Shown here: positions 11,745 to 22,573 of the stretch, in pieces | Layout of the letters: every line of letters starts with the position of its first letter | Position numbering within the stretch: position 1 is the first letter of the stretch | From: Thelonectria olida | Taxonomy: Eukaryota; Ascomycota; Sordariomycetes; Hypocreales; Nectriaceae | Assembly: GCA_020736575.1 (NCBI GenBank) | Contig: JAGPYM010000056.1 | Location: 1 to 64,000 of the forward strand | Direction of reading: 5' to 3' | DNA length: 64,000 bases | The notes under the pieces: model-generated | Database searches by the model: none | What the model was told of the DNA's origin: nothing | The model's input: only the letters and a program-made list of their open reading frames with translations | Program-made: the position numbers and the translations under genes

Positions 11745-12400
11745 TTATTACGCCCGGCGGCTTGAACCGAAAGGGCACTGATTACTAATATACACATACA
11801 TAGCTCAAATTGTGTCCTGGTCTCCTCAAGCCCATACCATGTTCTTGTCCTGCTTATGCATTCTCATTTGCTCTCTCCTTTTCTACGGATTCCCGTGGGT
11901 TAGTATTATTATTAGCGAACTAGCTTGAAGCCTATTCTCCAAGTGTTCCGTGTCCTATCTACGGCGGCTGAAGCGGCGTTCGCCTTTGCTGGCACGGGGT
12001 GAGGGTAAGTTAGGTTGGGAAGAGTGGGTTAGTGGGGTAATAGGTCCGGGTCTGTCTTCATCCGTTAACTTGCATCAAGGCGGCCTGTGGCCAATGCAAA
12101 CCGGATCGTTGCTCGCACAGCTTCCAAGTTTGGTGTCCATTTTTGGTTGTCAGAAGGTGACTTCCCTCCAAGATAGAAGGAGATGTTGCCTCTCCGGGTG
12201 TCAGTGCACTGAAGCATCTCCGTGCGGTATGCCGTCCACTTTTGGCATCGGAAGAGAAAGTGTTCAACTGTCTCTCTCGCTCGTCCACAATCGCACCGGT
12301 CCGATGGCACCGCTTTGACGTGGAAGAGGTATGCATTCAATCTCGCTATACCTGTTCTCAACTGAGCAAGCACACTGGCTTCCTTCCACGATAGCTTACA
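11715..12400 (-). mobile_element. 5'-truncated Tad-like LINE copy
   Basis: The minus frame 12065-12373 reads AQLRTGIARLNAYL, CDCGRARETVEHFLFRC and SFYLGGKSPSDNQKWTPN, the extreme C-terminus of LINE ORF2 as seen in the two longer copies at 42.3 kb and 53.7 kb. Upstream matching stops near 12400, so only the last ~0.7 kb was inserted. The 3' end is the motif CCGGGCGTAATAAA followed by six ATTGT units (11715-11744 on the plus strand as ACAAT). This is a dead-on-arrival copy typical of target-primed reverse transcription. Confidence 0.85.
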
Positions 12401-12996
12401 GTGTGTACAGTTTTGGGCATAATTAGATTCCTATTTTGGCAAGCGATAAAAGTATTTGTGGAGCTATTTGCTCACGTGATACAGTGCCAATACTAAAATA
12501 TGTATACTGTATATTCCCAGAATGACACAACAGGATCAATAAAGTCCAAAAGTGGCTTAAATAAAAAGCCTTTATAGTCTCTGTCCATTTTGGGTAGGTA
12601 CAGTGATCACTCTACAGTGCTTGTAAACTGTACATATCGACATCACCCCATTCACCTGGTCCACAGTGTCGCGTCAGAACTGGGTACAAGGCTGGGGCAG
12701 GTGGCGGCGCCTCGCCACCTAGCCAGCCCCAAAAGGATAACGGTAGAACGTTGTTCCGGTAAACGCGTTCTATTCTAGATGTATACAGTGTGTAATCATG
12801 TAAGATAACACTATGTGGGGCTCAAACATAATTTTAACTTCTAGTTGTGGTTGTCAGACAGTACGTGTATTCGGTCCATTGATCCAAATCAGTGTATTCA
12901 CGTTGTGTGTTGTTGTTAAGTGTCTGCCCCTGAAAGATCTGCTGTTCATCATAAGACCCTTGACCCGCACGTGACACCCCAGCATATGCCTTCTGT

Positions 12997-13326
12997 TCAA
13001 CAGAACCCAGTAACCCAGTACTTTCCGATCCGTTGGTTGTGGCCGTTTTCGCCCAACAAGGAAATCGCCAACTTCCGGATTTGAGCATGAGTCAACGGCA
13101 TGCCTAGCTTATCTTGTGTGACAAGCCAATCACAGAGTAGGTCTTCCTGAAACTTAGGAAGCAATTGCTGCCATTCGTGGGCTTCGTTGCGGGTTGGCCT
13201 GCCGCGAAGCCGGCTGCGTAGGGTTGAGTAAGGAACGCCGTGCTGATAGGCTGCTCGCCGTATTGAAGTGCCGCTTTTGGCATCTTCAATTGCCTCTTTA
13301 AGGTCTTTCTGGCTGTATTTAGGCAT
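12997..13326 (-). pseudogene. pogo/Fot-type transposase, N-terminal fragment
   Basis: The ATG at 13326 opens MPKYSQKDLKEAIEDAKSG and SIRRAAYQHGVPYSTLRSRL, the psq-type helix-turn-helix of pogo transposases. It is followed by the start of a CENP-B/Tc5 DNA-binding domain (WLVTQDKLGMPLTHAQIRKLA ... GKYWVTGF). The reading ends at a stop after 109 codons and no DDE catalytic domain follows, so this is a truncated copy. It differs clearly from the fuller element at 17.9 kb, so it belongs to another family. The flanks (12400-12996) contain several ACAGTG motifs that may be old ends but could not be paired. Confidence 0.8.
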
Positions 13327-13741
13327 GAAAATAAGGTTAGAAAGGTCAAATTGGCCAATAGAGTGTTGTAGGAAGAAGAAACGCGTGTGGCTTGAGACGC
13401 GTTGTGGTTGACGCGGTTGTAAGTGGGCCGGTCCGTTAGACCCCTGATCAGTAAGTGGGTGGTCTGACTTATTCTCAACCTAGAGCCCGAGGAGTGCGGA
13501 TACGCACGAACAGCGTGGCGATGACAGGACTCGAGACGAGCGAAGTAAATGGAATTGTCAAGGATACAATGGCATGATAATAGTATAGCCGGCTGGCGGT
13601 CGGGGCCTCATCAGAAACCACCGCTTGGTCTTGAACTGTATTCGCGACATACGTGCTCGGGCATTGTCAGTGCGAAATTCGAGGGAACCTTCTAAGGGAA
13701 AAATTCCATCATCTGTTCTCCCGTCGTCCGTCAATGCGCCC

Positions 13742-14687
13742 CTAATATTTTGTACTTGATCCAATTGCGCCCGCGAGTGAGATATCTCCCGATAGGCTGG
13801 CAACTTTGTTCCCAATCCTTCGCAAAGAATCCTCGCCGAGAGGTAGCCTGAATATCTTACCCTTTAATGGACCACCGATCCCCTCTCCAGATATCACCTC
13901 GAACATCCTCTCAACGGCCTTTGCTGGATCACCCGCCGTATGCGGAGGCTTTGCCGCCTTCGCAGCAAACGCGAGTAACGCCTGTGCTATCCTGTCAACC
14001 ACAGTCCCCTTGTAGCCTTCAGGTACTCCCTTCTCGTTCATGGCTACCGCATTCAGGAAATTTGTTCTGAAGGCGCCAGGCTCCACAACGAGCACCGATA
14101 TGCCGAACTCCTTAACCTCGTGGCCGAGCGATTCGCTCATTCCCTCCAGCGCAAACTTGCTGGCAGCATAGAGGCCCGAGGCTGCAGTACCGTCTTGCCC
14201 TTCCACGCTGCTGATGTTGACTATAGTGCCAGCCCGCCGTTCACGCATGCCCGGCAGGGTCGCCTGGATGGTGTACAGCGCGCCAAAGAAGTTGGTTTGA
14301 AACAAGTGGCCCGCTTCGGCCTCGCTACCTCCAGCGTCTTCGCGTCAGTATCGGGAACGCCTTGCAGCAAGTACTCCGCATGTTAACTCACGTAAATGCC
14401 TCAAGGGGACCGACAATAGAACAGCCGGCATTGTTGACGAGAACATCGATCCGGCCATATACCGCTTCGGCCGCCTTGACCTTGCTTGAAATACTCTCTT
14501 GCGACTCTGTCATGTCCATTTCAATGATACGGCCACCCTTGGCTTCGATCGAGTTGATGGCTTCGACAGCGCGGGTTCTGCTTCGGACCGTTCCAATCAC
14601 TCGATGCCCAGTCAGAAGAGCACGCTGGCAAAGCAGCAGGCCGAAGCCGCTTGAAGCGCCCGTGATGAACCAAACAAGTAGTGCCAT
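13742..14687 (-). CDS. Short-chain dehydrogenase/reductase, two exons
   Basis: Exon 1 is 14392-14687 and exon 2 is 13742-14324. The 67-nt intron (GTGAGT ... GGTAG) joins AFT to EAEAGHLF in frame, giving 292 residues. Classical SDR features are all present: the nucleotide-binding TGASSGFG near residue 9, NNAG near 87, the catalytic Ser in NISSVEG, and YAASK. Such enzymes are NAD(P)-dependent and reduce or oxidise carbonyl/alcohol substrates in the cytosol; the substrate cannot be read from sequence. No biosynthetic cluster genes lie beside it. The gene looks intact and functional. Confidence 0.92.
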
Positions 14688-17600
14688 TTGCGTCGTTAAT
14701 ACAGTAGAGATCTAAGGGTCGCTGAGACAGGCGGCGGCAGGAGTGAAGTGCTGCAGCGCACGTTCGTATGGATTCATGCTCTAAAGAGCTGCCGTCCAGT
14801 CAGAACACGACCAATGGCACCTCCCAGCTGCTGTTTGCGATAATCACATGCCTAAGAGGGCTCGATTCTACCCTTATATGCTATGGAAAGCTTAATCCAG
14901 GGCTTGGTCGACTAGGTGAGTGAGACGAGTCTTGATTGGATAAGCAAGATTAGGAGAGTGCGCCCAACGATGAAGTTTCCCATCTTTGACGGATAGTGAT
15001 GACGCCAAGCAACTGGTGCCCGCGCAAGGGAGCCCCGGGAGCTGGCTGAGCGTCTTGCATGGAAAGCAGATAGGCGGCGGACCCGGACAAGACGAACAAC
15101 GAGTCGCTAGATTGGGAGTGCAGTGCGTGATTTTGTTTGCTGGGTTTGGCAGTGCGGGATATTGAATTTTAAAATGCCTTTTCTTCTTTTGCAAACTGGT
15201 TGTTAACAGGAGTTCTAAGGCTTTAGCTGTCTTCAGTGTTTGTGCCTTTAATGCGCCATAATAGAGCATCGGCTCCTAAAGTTCCAAGAGCCTATTGCTT
15301 TGTTTAGCTCTATTACTTCCTACTGCCTAGAGGGCAGGCATCTTCACAGTCAATCGCCCATCTGTTTTCATGCGCTCGAACTTCTCTTGCTCAATTCCCT
15401 GTTCCGTCGTTTGGGATGACCGCTCGCAGGTTGTGTCAATTTGGAGTAACTCGCGGCAGCGGGATTGGCCCTCATCTGGACAATAGCTGTGAAGAGATCA
15501 GCCCAAAACTGTGGGGGAAGTGAGATGAGCTCCAAGACAATGGCATAGGACTTATCGATGCCGAAGGCAATTCGTCTTGGCGGGACGAGGCGGCACAAAG
15601 AACTGCAGTAAGAGGGGCAAGAGTCCTCAAGGCTACCCGTCGTACTTTTAGTAGACTCGCCGGTGCTTGGACAAAATATGGTCGAGAAATTTACTACAAG
15701 CAAAAGTGGACTAAAGGTGTTGGATACGCGGTGGGTATCTTGAGCGTACGATGGGGTGAATTCAATAGATTATGGAGTAGAAACTGATGATCTTATTGAT
15801 TGAGGTCTTGATCATCCCTTTTTTTTGCTTGCTGCTCTTCGTGCGGGGGCGTCAGTCCATTTCCCATACCTACGCCGCCACAAGCCACAAATATCGTTGT
15901 AGTAAGTGTGTCTGCCTCTCTAACCGCACACAGGTGTCAATCTAACAGAAACGGTGCCCATTTCCAGAATCGGCGTGTTTAGCAAAACGCGAAACGCGCT
16001 CCGTTTCCGTCATGGCGGTTGCAGTTTGGGAATCCTCTCGTTCGTTCGAGTTGTCGGGGATGGGATGCGAACTGGAATTAGACACAGTTTACCAAAGGAA
16101 AGCCGGCTGGGAAGATGACGATGAACACTTCTTGAATGATTGAATAACTTGTTTTCTATTAGAGTGCTTATTCTGCGAACGGGGGCAGTTTTATTGGGGT
16201 TGCCTCACGTGACGACCACACCGCAGAATAGGCTTCCCGGCCACGGAGGGCTTACTGAGGGGTTCTTCCCTCGAGCAACTGCCTCACGGGAGTCAATTGC
16301 TCGCCTCTGCAAGTAGCTCGTCATCTCTCATACAGTCAAGTCTCGATTTTCCTTCCCACCCTTCCCTCTGTATATAGAACCACTGCAATATACAGGCACT
16401 TGCCTCCCTAGAGGGGAGCGCGGACGGGGCTCTCTCTGACGCTACGGTTTAACGCGTTTACGTATAAGACCACAACGACAGGTGACCGGTTGCGGCCAAA
16501 CCATACACACTCTGTCCCTCTTGACTGCGTGAGGTCACCAATAAAAGTATCCGCAGCAATCAGGACAATCTACAAATCCTCCCCTGGTGGTGTGCCACCG
16601 ACAGTTCATCATCAATCCCCAATTTCGCCAGGGGCCAAACATTTTTTCCTTTGTTTAGGACCTTTCCCCGCCCAAGGGGGGGGGGGGTTGGCAAGAACTT
16701 GATCTCTAGTGCTATTTATAGTAGACTGCCTTTGGCCATGCGCAATAATACTAAGCAGTCTGGTGGTTGTCAAATGTCGTTCAGGGGGATAGAAATCAAA
16801 CGCCATGCGGATACGCAGACTTGCAAAACTCATCCTCAATCAAACTACATACAGGTCCCACTTCATCTAGAGGTATCCGCTATGGCTGCCGTTGGGGCTT
16901 CCCTGGCCCAGAGTAGGGAGAATACATCGGGAACCTAAGCTGTAGGAAGGCGTGGGCGATTGAGAAAGGCCTGAAGACCCGGGAGCTAGCTCCCTCTTCA
17001 CACCGTCCAGATATGTATTATAGAAGGTAGATTGGGTTTGCACTTTTATTCTTCGCAGGTTAGATATCGTCGGTGCCATATCTCGGTCTTTTTATCTTCT
17101 TGGCATCGTTAATGCGCTCGACACCAAAAGCATCTTGAAGATGGAATTGCAAATCCAGCACCGAATCAACTTCCAACAAAACTCCCTTCACGCCACTTCC
17201 TTGGCAATCCAGCTTTTGTGCGTTGGATTCTTGTCCTATCGACCGACTTTGAGACCTATTATAAGGAAAACGATATTCTAACTGATATTGCCGAAGCGTA
17301 TATGGCTTAGACAATCCTTGAAGGGTTTAACTGGTCGGCATGATCTGTGATTCACATAAAGGACAGTTGTCGTGGCGCCTAAAGAACCATTGACTGAAGC
17401 AACTTGAGTGAAATACGTGGCCACATTGTAACTGACGGATTACGTCCTCGTCCAGGTACCACCGCTAAGCATGCTCATCGACATATTGCTGAGCTCTATT
17501 ACGATCCGTCTAAGGAGAATGAGAAGACTATTCGGGAGCTTCGCGAGGAAGCTATTCATGAACTCCTCGGACGGGTCGTCAGGAACTCTCCAGTTCAACA

Positions 17601-17921
17601 ATCGGTTACAGGCTCTCGTGGTCCAAATTTCATCCCATCCTTCGATGAGGTCGTCATGCGGACTGAAGTCGAGGTTACCCAGTCTTCGCCTAGAAGCCCT
17701 CCATGTTCGGCTCTTTTCTTGCCCCCGGTGGAGTACGACTGGGATGAAAATTCTCTCATCCTCTCTCAGCCATCCTCGCCGAAGGACCTTCGACCTGAAG
17801 CAGGGCACTGTAGCGTTTATCAACCGAGAGTCCAGGGCCCAGTTATATAGGTTACGATCGAAGACAAGTTTGAGGAAAAAGAAAAAAAAATTAACTAAGT
17901 TAACGTATGTGATAAGCGAGC
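14688..17921. other. Long spacer, no supported gene
   Basis: Several ORFs of 70-180 codons occur, but none has a recognisable motif. The two largest (17404-17850 plus, without an ATG, and 17440-17985 minus) overlap on opposite strands. A 12-base G run lies at 16676-16687. No transposon ends were recognised. Confidence 0.45.
16676..16687 (+). repeat. G12 homopolymer
   Basis: Twelve consecutive G residues in a noncoding spacer. Confidence 0.95.
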
Positions 17922-19712
17922 GATACACTTTTCCCTTAAACATAGTTATAACTTGCCATTTGATCAATTCATTCGCAACCACCAATCATGTCACAGCCAA
18001 ATATTGAGGCTAAAACCCTTCTTGCCCTTCAAGCCCTTCAAAATGACCCAAAAATAAGTCTCCGACGCGCTGCTAGCATCTATCAGGTCCCTCTGCCAAG
18101 ACTGCAACGCCGGCAAAATGGCATTCAATCTCGACGCGATACCATCCCCAACTCACGGAGACTATCCGATCTAGAAGAACAGATCGTTGTTCAGTTCATT
18201 CTTGACCTGGATTCTCGAGGATTTCCTCCGCGACTGCGTGGTGTTGAAGAAATGGCTAACCGACTGCTCGCTGACCGCGACGCGTCACCCGTCGGCAAGC
18301 GCTGGGCTTCCAACTTCGTCAGGCGATACCTAGAGCTCAAGACGCGTTTTTTTCGTAAATATGACTATCAGAGGGCCAAATGCGAAGATCCGACCATTAT
18401 TCGCGATTGGTTCAGGCTTGTGGAGAACACAATTGCAAAACATGGTATCACCCTCGCTGATATCTATAACTTTGACGAGACCGGCTGTATGATGGGTCTG
18501 ATTGCAAGCGGAATGGTTGTCACAGGCACAGAAAGACGTGGAAACCCGAAATCAATCCAGCCTGGAAACCGAGAATGGGTTACAGTTATCCAGGCTATTA
18601 ATGCCGAAGGCTGGGCGATCGCGCCGTTCATTGTGGTTGCGGGCCAATATCACCTCGCCAGCTGGTACCAAGAAAGCAACCTCCCGGGAGATTGGGCTAT
18701 TGCAACGACTCAAAATGGCTGGACTGACAATGAGACGGGCCTTGAGTGGCTCAAGCATTTCGACGAGCACACAAAAACCCGATCAAGTGGTCGCTATCGT
18801 CGTCTGATCCTTGATGGGCACGAAAGCCACCACTCGGTCGACTTTGAGAAATATTGCGAGAATAACAACATTATCACGCTTTATATGCCGCCTCATTCGT
18901 CTCACCTACTCCAGCCTCTTGATGTCGGGTGCTTTGGGCCGCTTAAAAAAGCGTATGGTCGAGAAGTAGAGCATTTGGTCAGATGCTCTATAACCCATGT
19001 TTCCAAGACCGATTTCTTTCCAGCCTTTTATGGCGCCCACCAAGCTGCTATGACAGAAAGTACTATCAAGGGGGGTTTCAGAGGCGCCGGGCTTGTTACT
19101 TTAGACCCGGAAAGTGTTATATCGAGACTTGATGTGCAGCTACAGACTCCAACACCGGTTGGGGAGGATGCAGCCTCCCTGACCCTTGGGTCTCCAAGAC
19201 TCCAAAGACGGTCCTTGAGGCTAGCTCTCAGTCTGAATACCTCGAAAGAAGAATCGGAAGACACCATAGCAGCTCTCCAGCCTCTATCCTTGAGGCGCTT
19301 AAGTCATTTTCTAAGGGAACGAAGGCAATAATGCACGAGATGGCCTTATTGAAGTCCGAGATGCAGATCCTCCGACAGTCAAATGAGGCACTTAGCAAGC
19401 GGCACAGAGCAAAAAGAAGGCGGCTACAGAATAGAGGGAAGATGACTGTAGGTGAGGGAAGGGAAGCAATTGATCAGATGGGTAGTGATACGCAGGTAGC
19501 GGCCGAATTGTCAAGAAGAGGTGGTCAAGGAGGGTCGGGGCGAGTGAAGGAAAGGCGTTGTGGAGCATGCGGCAAGACGGGTCATAACATAAGAACATGT
19601 CAGATAGTTGTTGCGACGTCTGGGGAAGATGATAGCGATTGAATTTAATTGATCAGATACTTTGTTATGGTTTTATTAAAGTTCCTATGTTGAAGGTTGG
19701 GAAAAGTGTATC
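17922..19712 (+). mobile_element. pogo/Fot-type DNA transposon
   Basis: The transposase ORFs are flanked by a 14-bp perfect inverted match, GATACACTTTTCCC at 17922-17935 and its complement at 19699-19712. Inside it lie further imperfect inverted matches (AACATAG, then TGATCAATT). The outer boundary and the TA target duplication are not certain. To the right the sequence continues directly as Helitron coding sequence on the minus strand, so the element probably inserted into Helitron-derived DNA. Confidence 0.75.
17988..19642 (+). pseudogene. pogo/Fot transposase with a one-base frameshift
   Basis: The ATG at 17988 starts a psq-like helix-turn-helix (ISLRRAASIYQVPLPRLQRR), then a CENP-B/Tc5 domain (LEEQIVVQFILDL ... 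VGKRWASNFVRRY), then the DDE_1 catalytic domain: NFDETGCMMG, LDGHESHHS, and PPHSSHLLQPLDVG with the third acidic residue. The frame is lost in the CCC run at 19183-19185. The continuation in the next frame (TPKTVLEASSQSEYL to 19642) has the usual C-terminal tail with a zinc knuckle CGACGKTGHNIRTC. Adding one C restores a full-length protein of about 551 residues. All catalytic motifs are present. Confidence 0.9.
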
Positions 19713-20955
19713 CCGGCTGGCCCAGAGCTTTGCGTCTTTACGCGCATCCTCGGCCGACTTTCTGAGGAGGGAGATGTTTGAGACATGGGACCGCAGGCGG
19801 GGACAGAGCGTAGCTGCATAGTTAGACCATATGCCAATGATATCACCCTGCGTCTCGGAAAGGAAGTTTTCCCATGGCACGAACAAGGCCAGATGGAGAA
19901 CCGAGTTGCTGCACAGATTGTTAGAGCTGGCTCGGGGGCGAATGGGGAAGCAATGGGAGTGTTGAGACCGTATGACTAAGATGGTCCGATCTGCTGGTGG
20001 CTGGGATGTGGATACTATGTAAGGACCTGTGCTCCTCTCAGACGTAGGAAACTTAGACCTTTCAACAATACCACTGGTAACCTTTTCGCGTCATCAGGGA
20101 GCGTACCGTTTGAAATACACCGGGTGCTCGTCCATGTGGTCATCGCTAATGAATCCCTGAAAGATCGGCGCCGCGTACTCGGGGGGTTCGCGAAGCTTTT
20201 GGATCCATCCGTAGCACTCTGGAGGTCCCTCCAGAGCTATGTGGGTTTCATTCTCATCTCGGCCGCGGCGACGCTCCAGGGTAATCATAGACATATAATC
20301 ATAGAAGCACACGTCTCTCAGAACTGGGCCTCGGTAGGCGTAGGCATCCAGGTACAATAAAGTCCGGCCACTTTCCCGAAACTGTACCGTCTCCGACGGC
20401 TCTTCGGTCTCGGTTTGTATGCTGGCTTGGCGACGGAGGTGTAGCCAGCGCCGGAAAATGGCCCAATAGAGTGCGGTCAAATTGATGTAGGACCAGTACG
20501 GCACGTTAGTAAAGTCCGTTTGATGGCCAAGCAGGAAGTAACAGACCTCCACGGCCGAAAGCTGTCTCTCGGAAAAGATTCGATTGGCCACCCTCATCAG
20601 AAATTGACGACTCGCGTTCACTACAGCCCGGCGCTGGGCATCCTGCTCGGCAAGATTCGGCCCGAGATACCTCGGCGCTGCAGATTCACGAAGCTGTCGA
20701 AGAACGTCAGCGGCGAGGACAAGGCGTTTCCACATGGGCGTTTCCAATTTGGTGGCGTAGTTCGTGATGTAAAATACCATGGCGAGTCCCTTGGTTCTCG
20801 TCAAGATCATCGAGATGTCGTGGTTGTGACGGAGGCCGACTGCCATTGCTTTGTTATACCGGTTGACGAGCGGGTGGTTCCGGCGGATCTTGAGCAAACC
20901 GTCCTCCGTGAAACCGGATTCCTCGACGATCTTCCAAGGCGCTTTGAACCGACAA
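19713..20955 (-). mobile_element. Helitron fragment (RepHel middle part)
   Basis: On the minus strand 20955 to 20097 reads CRFKAPWKIVEESGF, MAVGLRHNHDISMI and VFYITNYATK (the Y-x3-Y of the Rep nuclease end) to HPVYFKRYAP. It matches the longer Helitron at 49.4-50.3 kb throughout. After an intron-like gap the next exon (19886-19713) reads LFVPWENFLS-type sequence and SLLRKSAEDARKDAKLW. The fragment is cut at 19713 by the pogo element and at 20955 by a hAT fragment in opposite orientation. A 137-bp repeat with its own target duplication lies in the intron (19960-20096). It cannot be functional. Confidence 0.85.
19960..20096 (+). repeat. Small TG...CA element, copy a, with 5-bp target duplication
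   Basis: A 137-bp unit begins TGTTGAGACCG and ends GCGTCATCA, flanked on both sides by GGGAG (19955-19959 and 20097-20101). Similar units lie at 30491-30601 and, inverted, at 53091-53224. The ends are loosely inverted (TGTTGAGACC against TGATGACGCG here). TG...CA ends with a 5-bp duplication fit a solo LTR or TRIM; a MITE is the alternative. Confidence 0.75.
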
Positions 20956-22485
20956 ACTTGGTGGTAAAAGCTCTGTTGTTTGGGCACAAGGCTGCGGCTT
21001 TCGAAGCAGAGATTGATGGTGAGTCTGGTTTTGATGCTGCCCAGCACGAAATCTGGCGAAAAAAAGGCCCCAAGCTCCACAACCTGGCCCATTGGATCCA
21101 TCGGTCCGACAAGCTGACGTACCGTCTCCGTGCTCTGCAGGAAGAGTTCTTTCAACATTCAGACAACCCGAAGATTCGAGCAAGGAAGCCTGTCGACGTT
21201 GTCCGCGATAACCAGACTCGCTGGTTGTCGACTCTCTATATGATGCGGCGCGGTCTCATGTTGCGTCCGTTTCTCGAAGACCTAGTTGAGAAGGTCACGC
21301 TTGAATTCAACAAGGAATGTCGCAACGGGGTTAGAAGGAGGGAAGAGATGCCCCTCTGTCTCCGGGAGGAGAGTCTTCTTAGCGAGAAAGATTGGAAAGT
21401 TATTGAGTTGATGGATAAGGTGCTCCTTGACTTCGAGGAGGCACTCCGGATGCTTGAGGGCGACGCCCAGAGCCGGGTGCGCAAAGGAGGCCGTATTGAG
21501 GCATACGGCAATATGTGGGACATTGCCTCAACGTACGAATTCCTGATGGACAGTCTAGAGGAGTGGAAAGCAGCAGCAGAGAACTACCCGGATCCGGAGC
21601 ACTTCAAGATAAACATCAACTTGGGGTGGGATAAGTTGAACGAGTACGATACGAAGCTGGACGAGACGCCAACGTACTATGCTTCAGCCATTCTAAATCC
21701 AGTCTCACGTTGGGGATATTTCGAGAATACGTGGACCGACAAAGCACAGCTGCCGTGGCTTCAGGAGGCAAAAAGAATGGTGAGGACACTATGGGACGAA
21801 GAGTACAATCACTACCGACTCTTTCGATATCGGATGAAGAACCTCCATTCAAGCGTTTAAAAGCAATGAGTGCGCTCGAGAGACACCGAGCCCACAGGAC
21901 TTCGTCTCTGGCAGGCAGATGTTCTTCTTCGGAAAGTTCACTGAATGCAGACCATGATGAATACGACCACTGGCTGTCGAGTCCCGACGCCAAGAACGAC
22001 CCTCTTGTCACTGATCCCATCCAATATTGGTGGGAGAGACGGAAAGATTACCCTCGACTGTCACGAATGGCTCTCCATTTGCTGTCGGTGCCGCCTATGT
22101 CCGCAGAGTGCGAGCGTTTGTTTAGTGTCGCCGGGCAAATGGTCTCACCGCTGCGGACTCGATTGGAAGCAAGCACGATAGGGATAACACAGACACTAAG
22201 GTCGTGGGTGCGAAATGGCCTAATCGACGCGGTGGATACGTTAATTGATGTGTCGGGAGAGGTTCGGAATAGCATTATATGGGAGGCAGAGGAGGATGGC
22301 CGAGACGCTGGGGAGTAACCGTTGGGGATCTCGGGGCGCGTATGCGGTTCAACCTCTTCAATTCAACGCCATCAATTCAATTTGGAGATGCGGTGGTTCA
22401 ACTCCACGGGCCAAATGCTGAGTAAGCTGTCAACGCAACGCAACGCGAAGGCGAAATTGATGGAATTGAATTGATCGCCAGCCTG
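20956..22485 (+). pseudogene. hAT transposon, 3' half with broken transposase
   Basis: Coding starts abruptly at about 20956 with NLVVKALLFGHKAAAFE. It continues through NQTRWLSTLYMMRRGL and FKININLGWDKLNEY to about 21805, then shifts frame and ends with MSAECERLFSVAGQMVSPLR and a stop at 22318. This is the C-terminal half of a hAT transposase related to the copy at 3.9-6.3 kb; the N-terminal half is missing. After the stop, AT-rich ATTGAATTGAT motifs lead to a likely hAT right end GGCGATCAATTCAATT (minus strand reading from 22485, CAGGCTGGCG). No left end is present. Confidence 0.85.
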
Positions 22486-22573
22486 GACCGAACAACCCCC
22501 ACGAGCCCGGGACCTATAAGGCTTCTCTATGCGAAGTTGACGTAGTCATCAATCGAAGAACATCAATGCTCAA

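Noticed and set aside
12590..12800. Several ACAGTG/CAGTGT motifs resembling Tc1-mariner ends
   Set aside because: They could not be paired into inverted repeats flanking the pogo fragment; probably decayed or chance.
15368..15703. 111-codon minus ORF
   Set aside because: No ATG in good context, no motif, and unclear composition in a long spacer.
17404..17850. 148-codon plus ORF and an overlapping 181-codon minus ORF
   Set aside because: The plus frame has no ATG at its start, both strands are open at once, and neither carries a known motif or matches the Helitron that should lie next to the pogo element.
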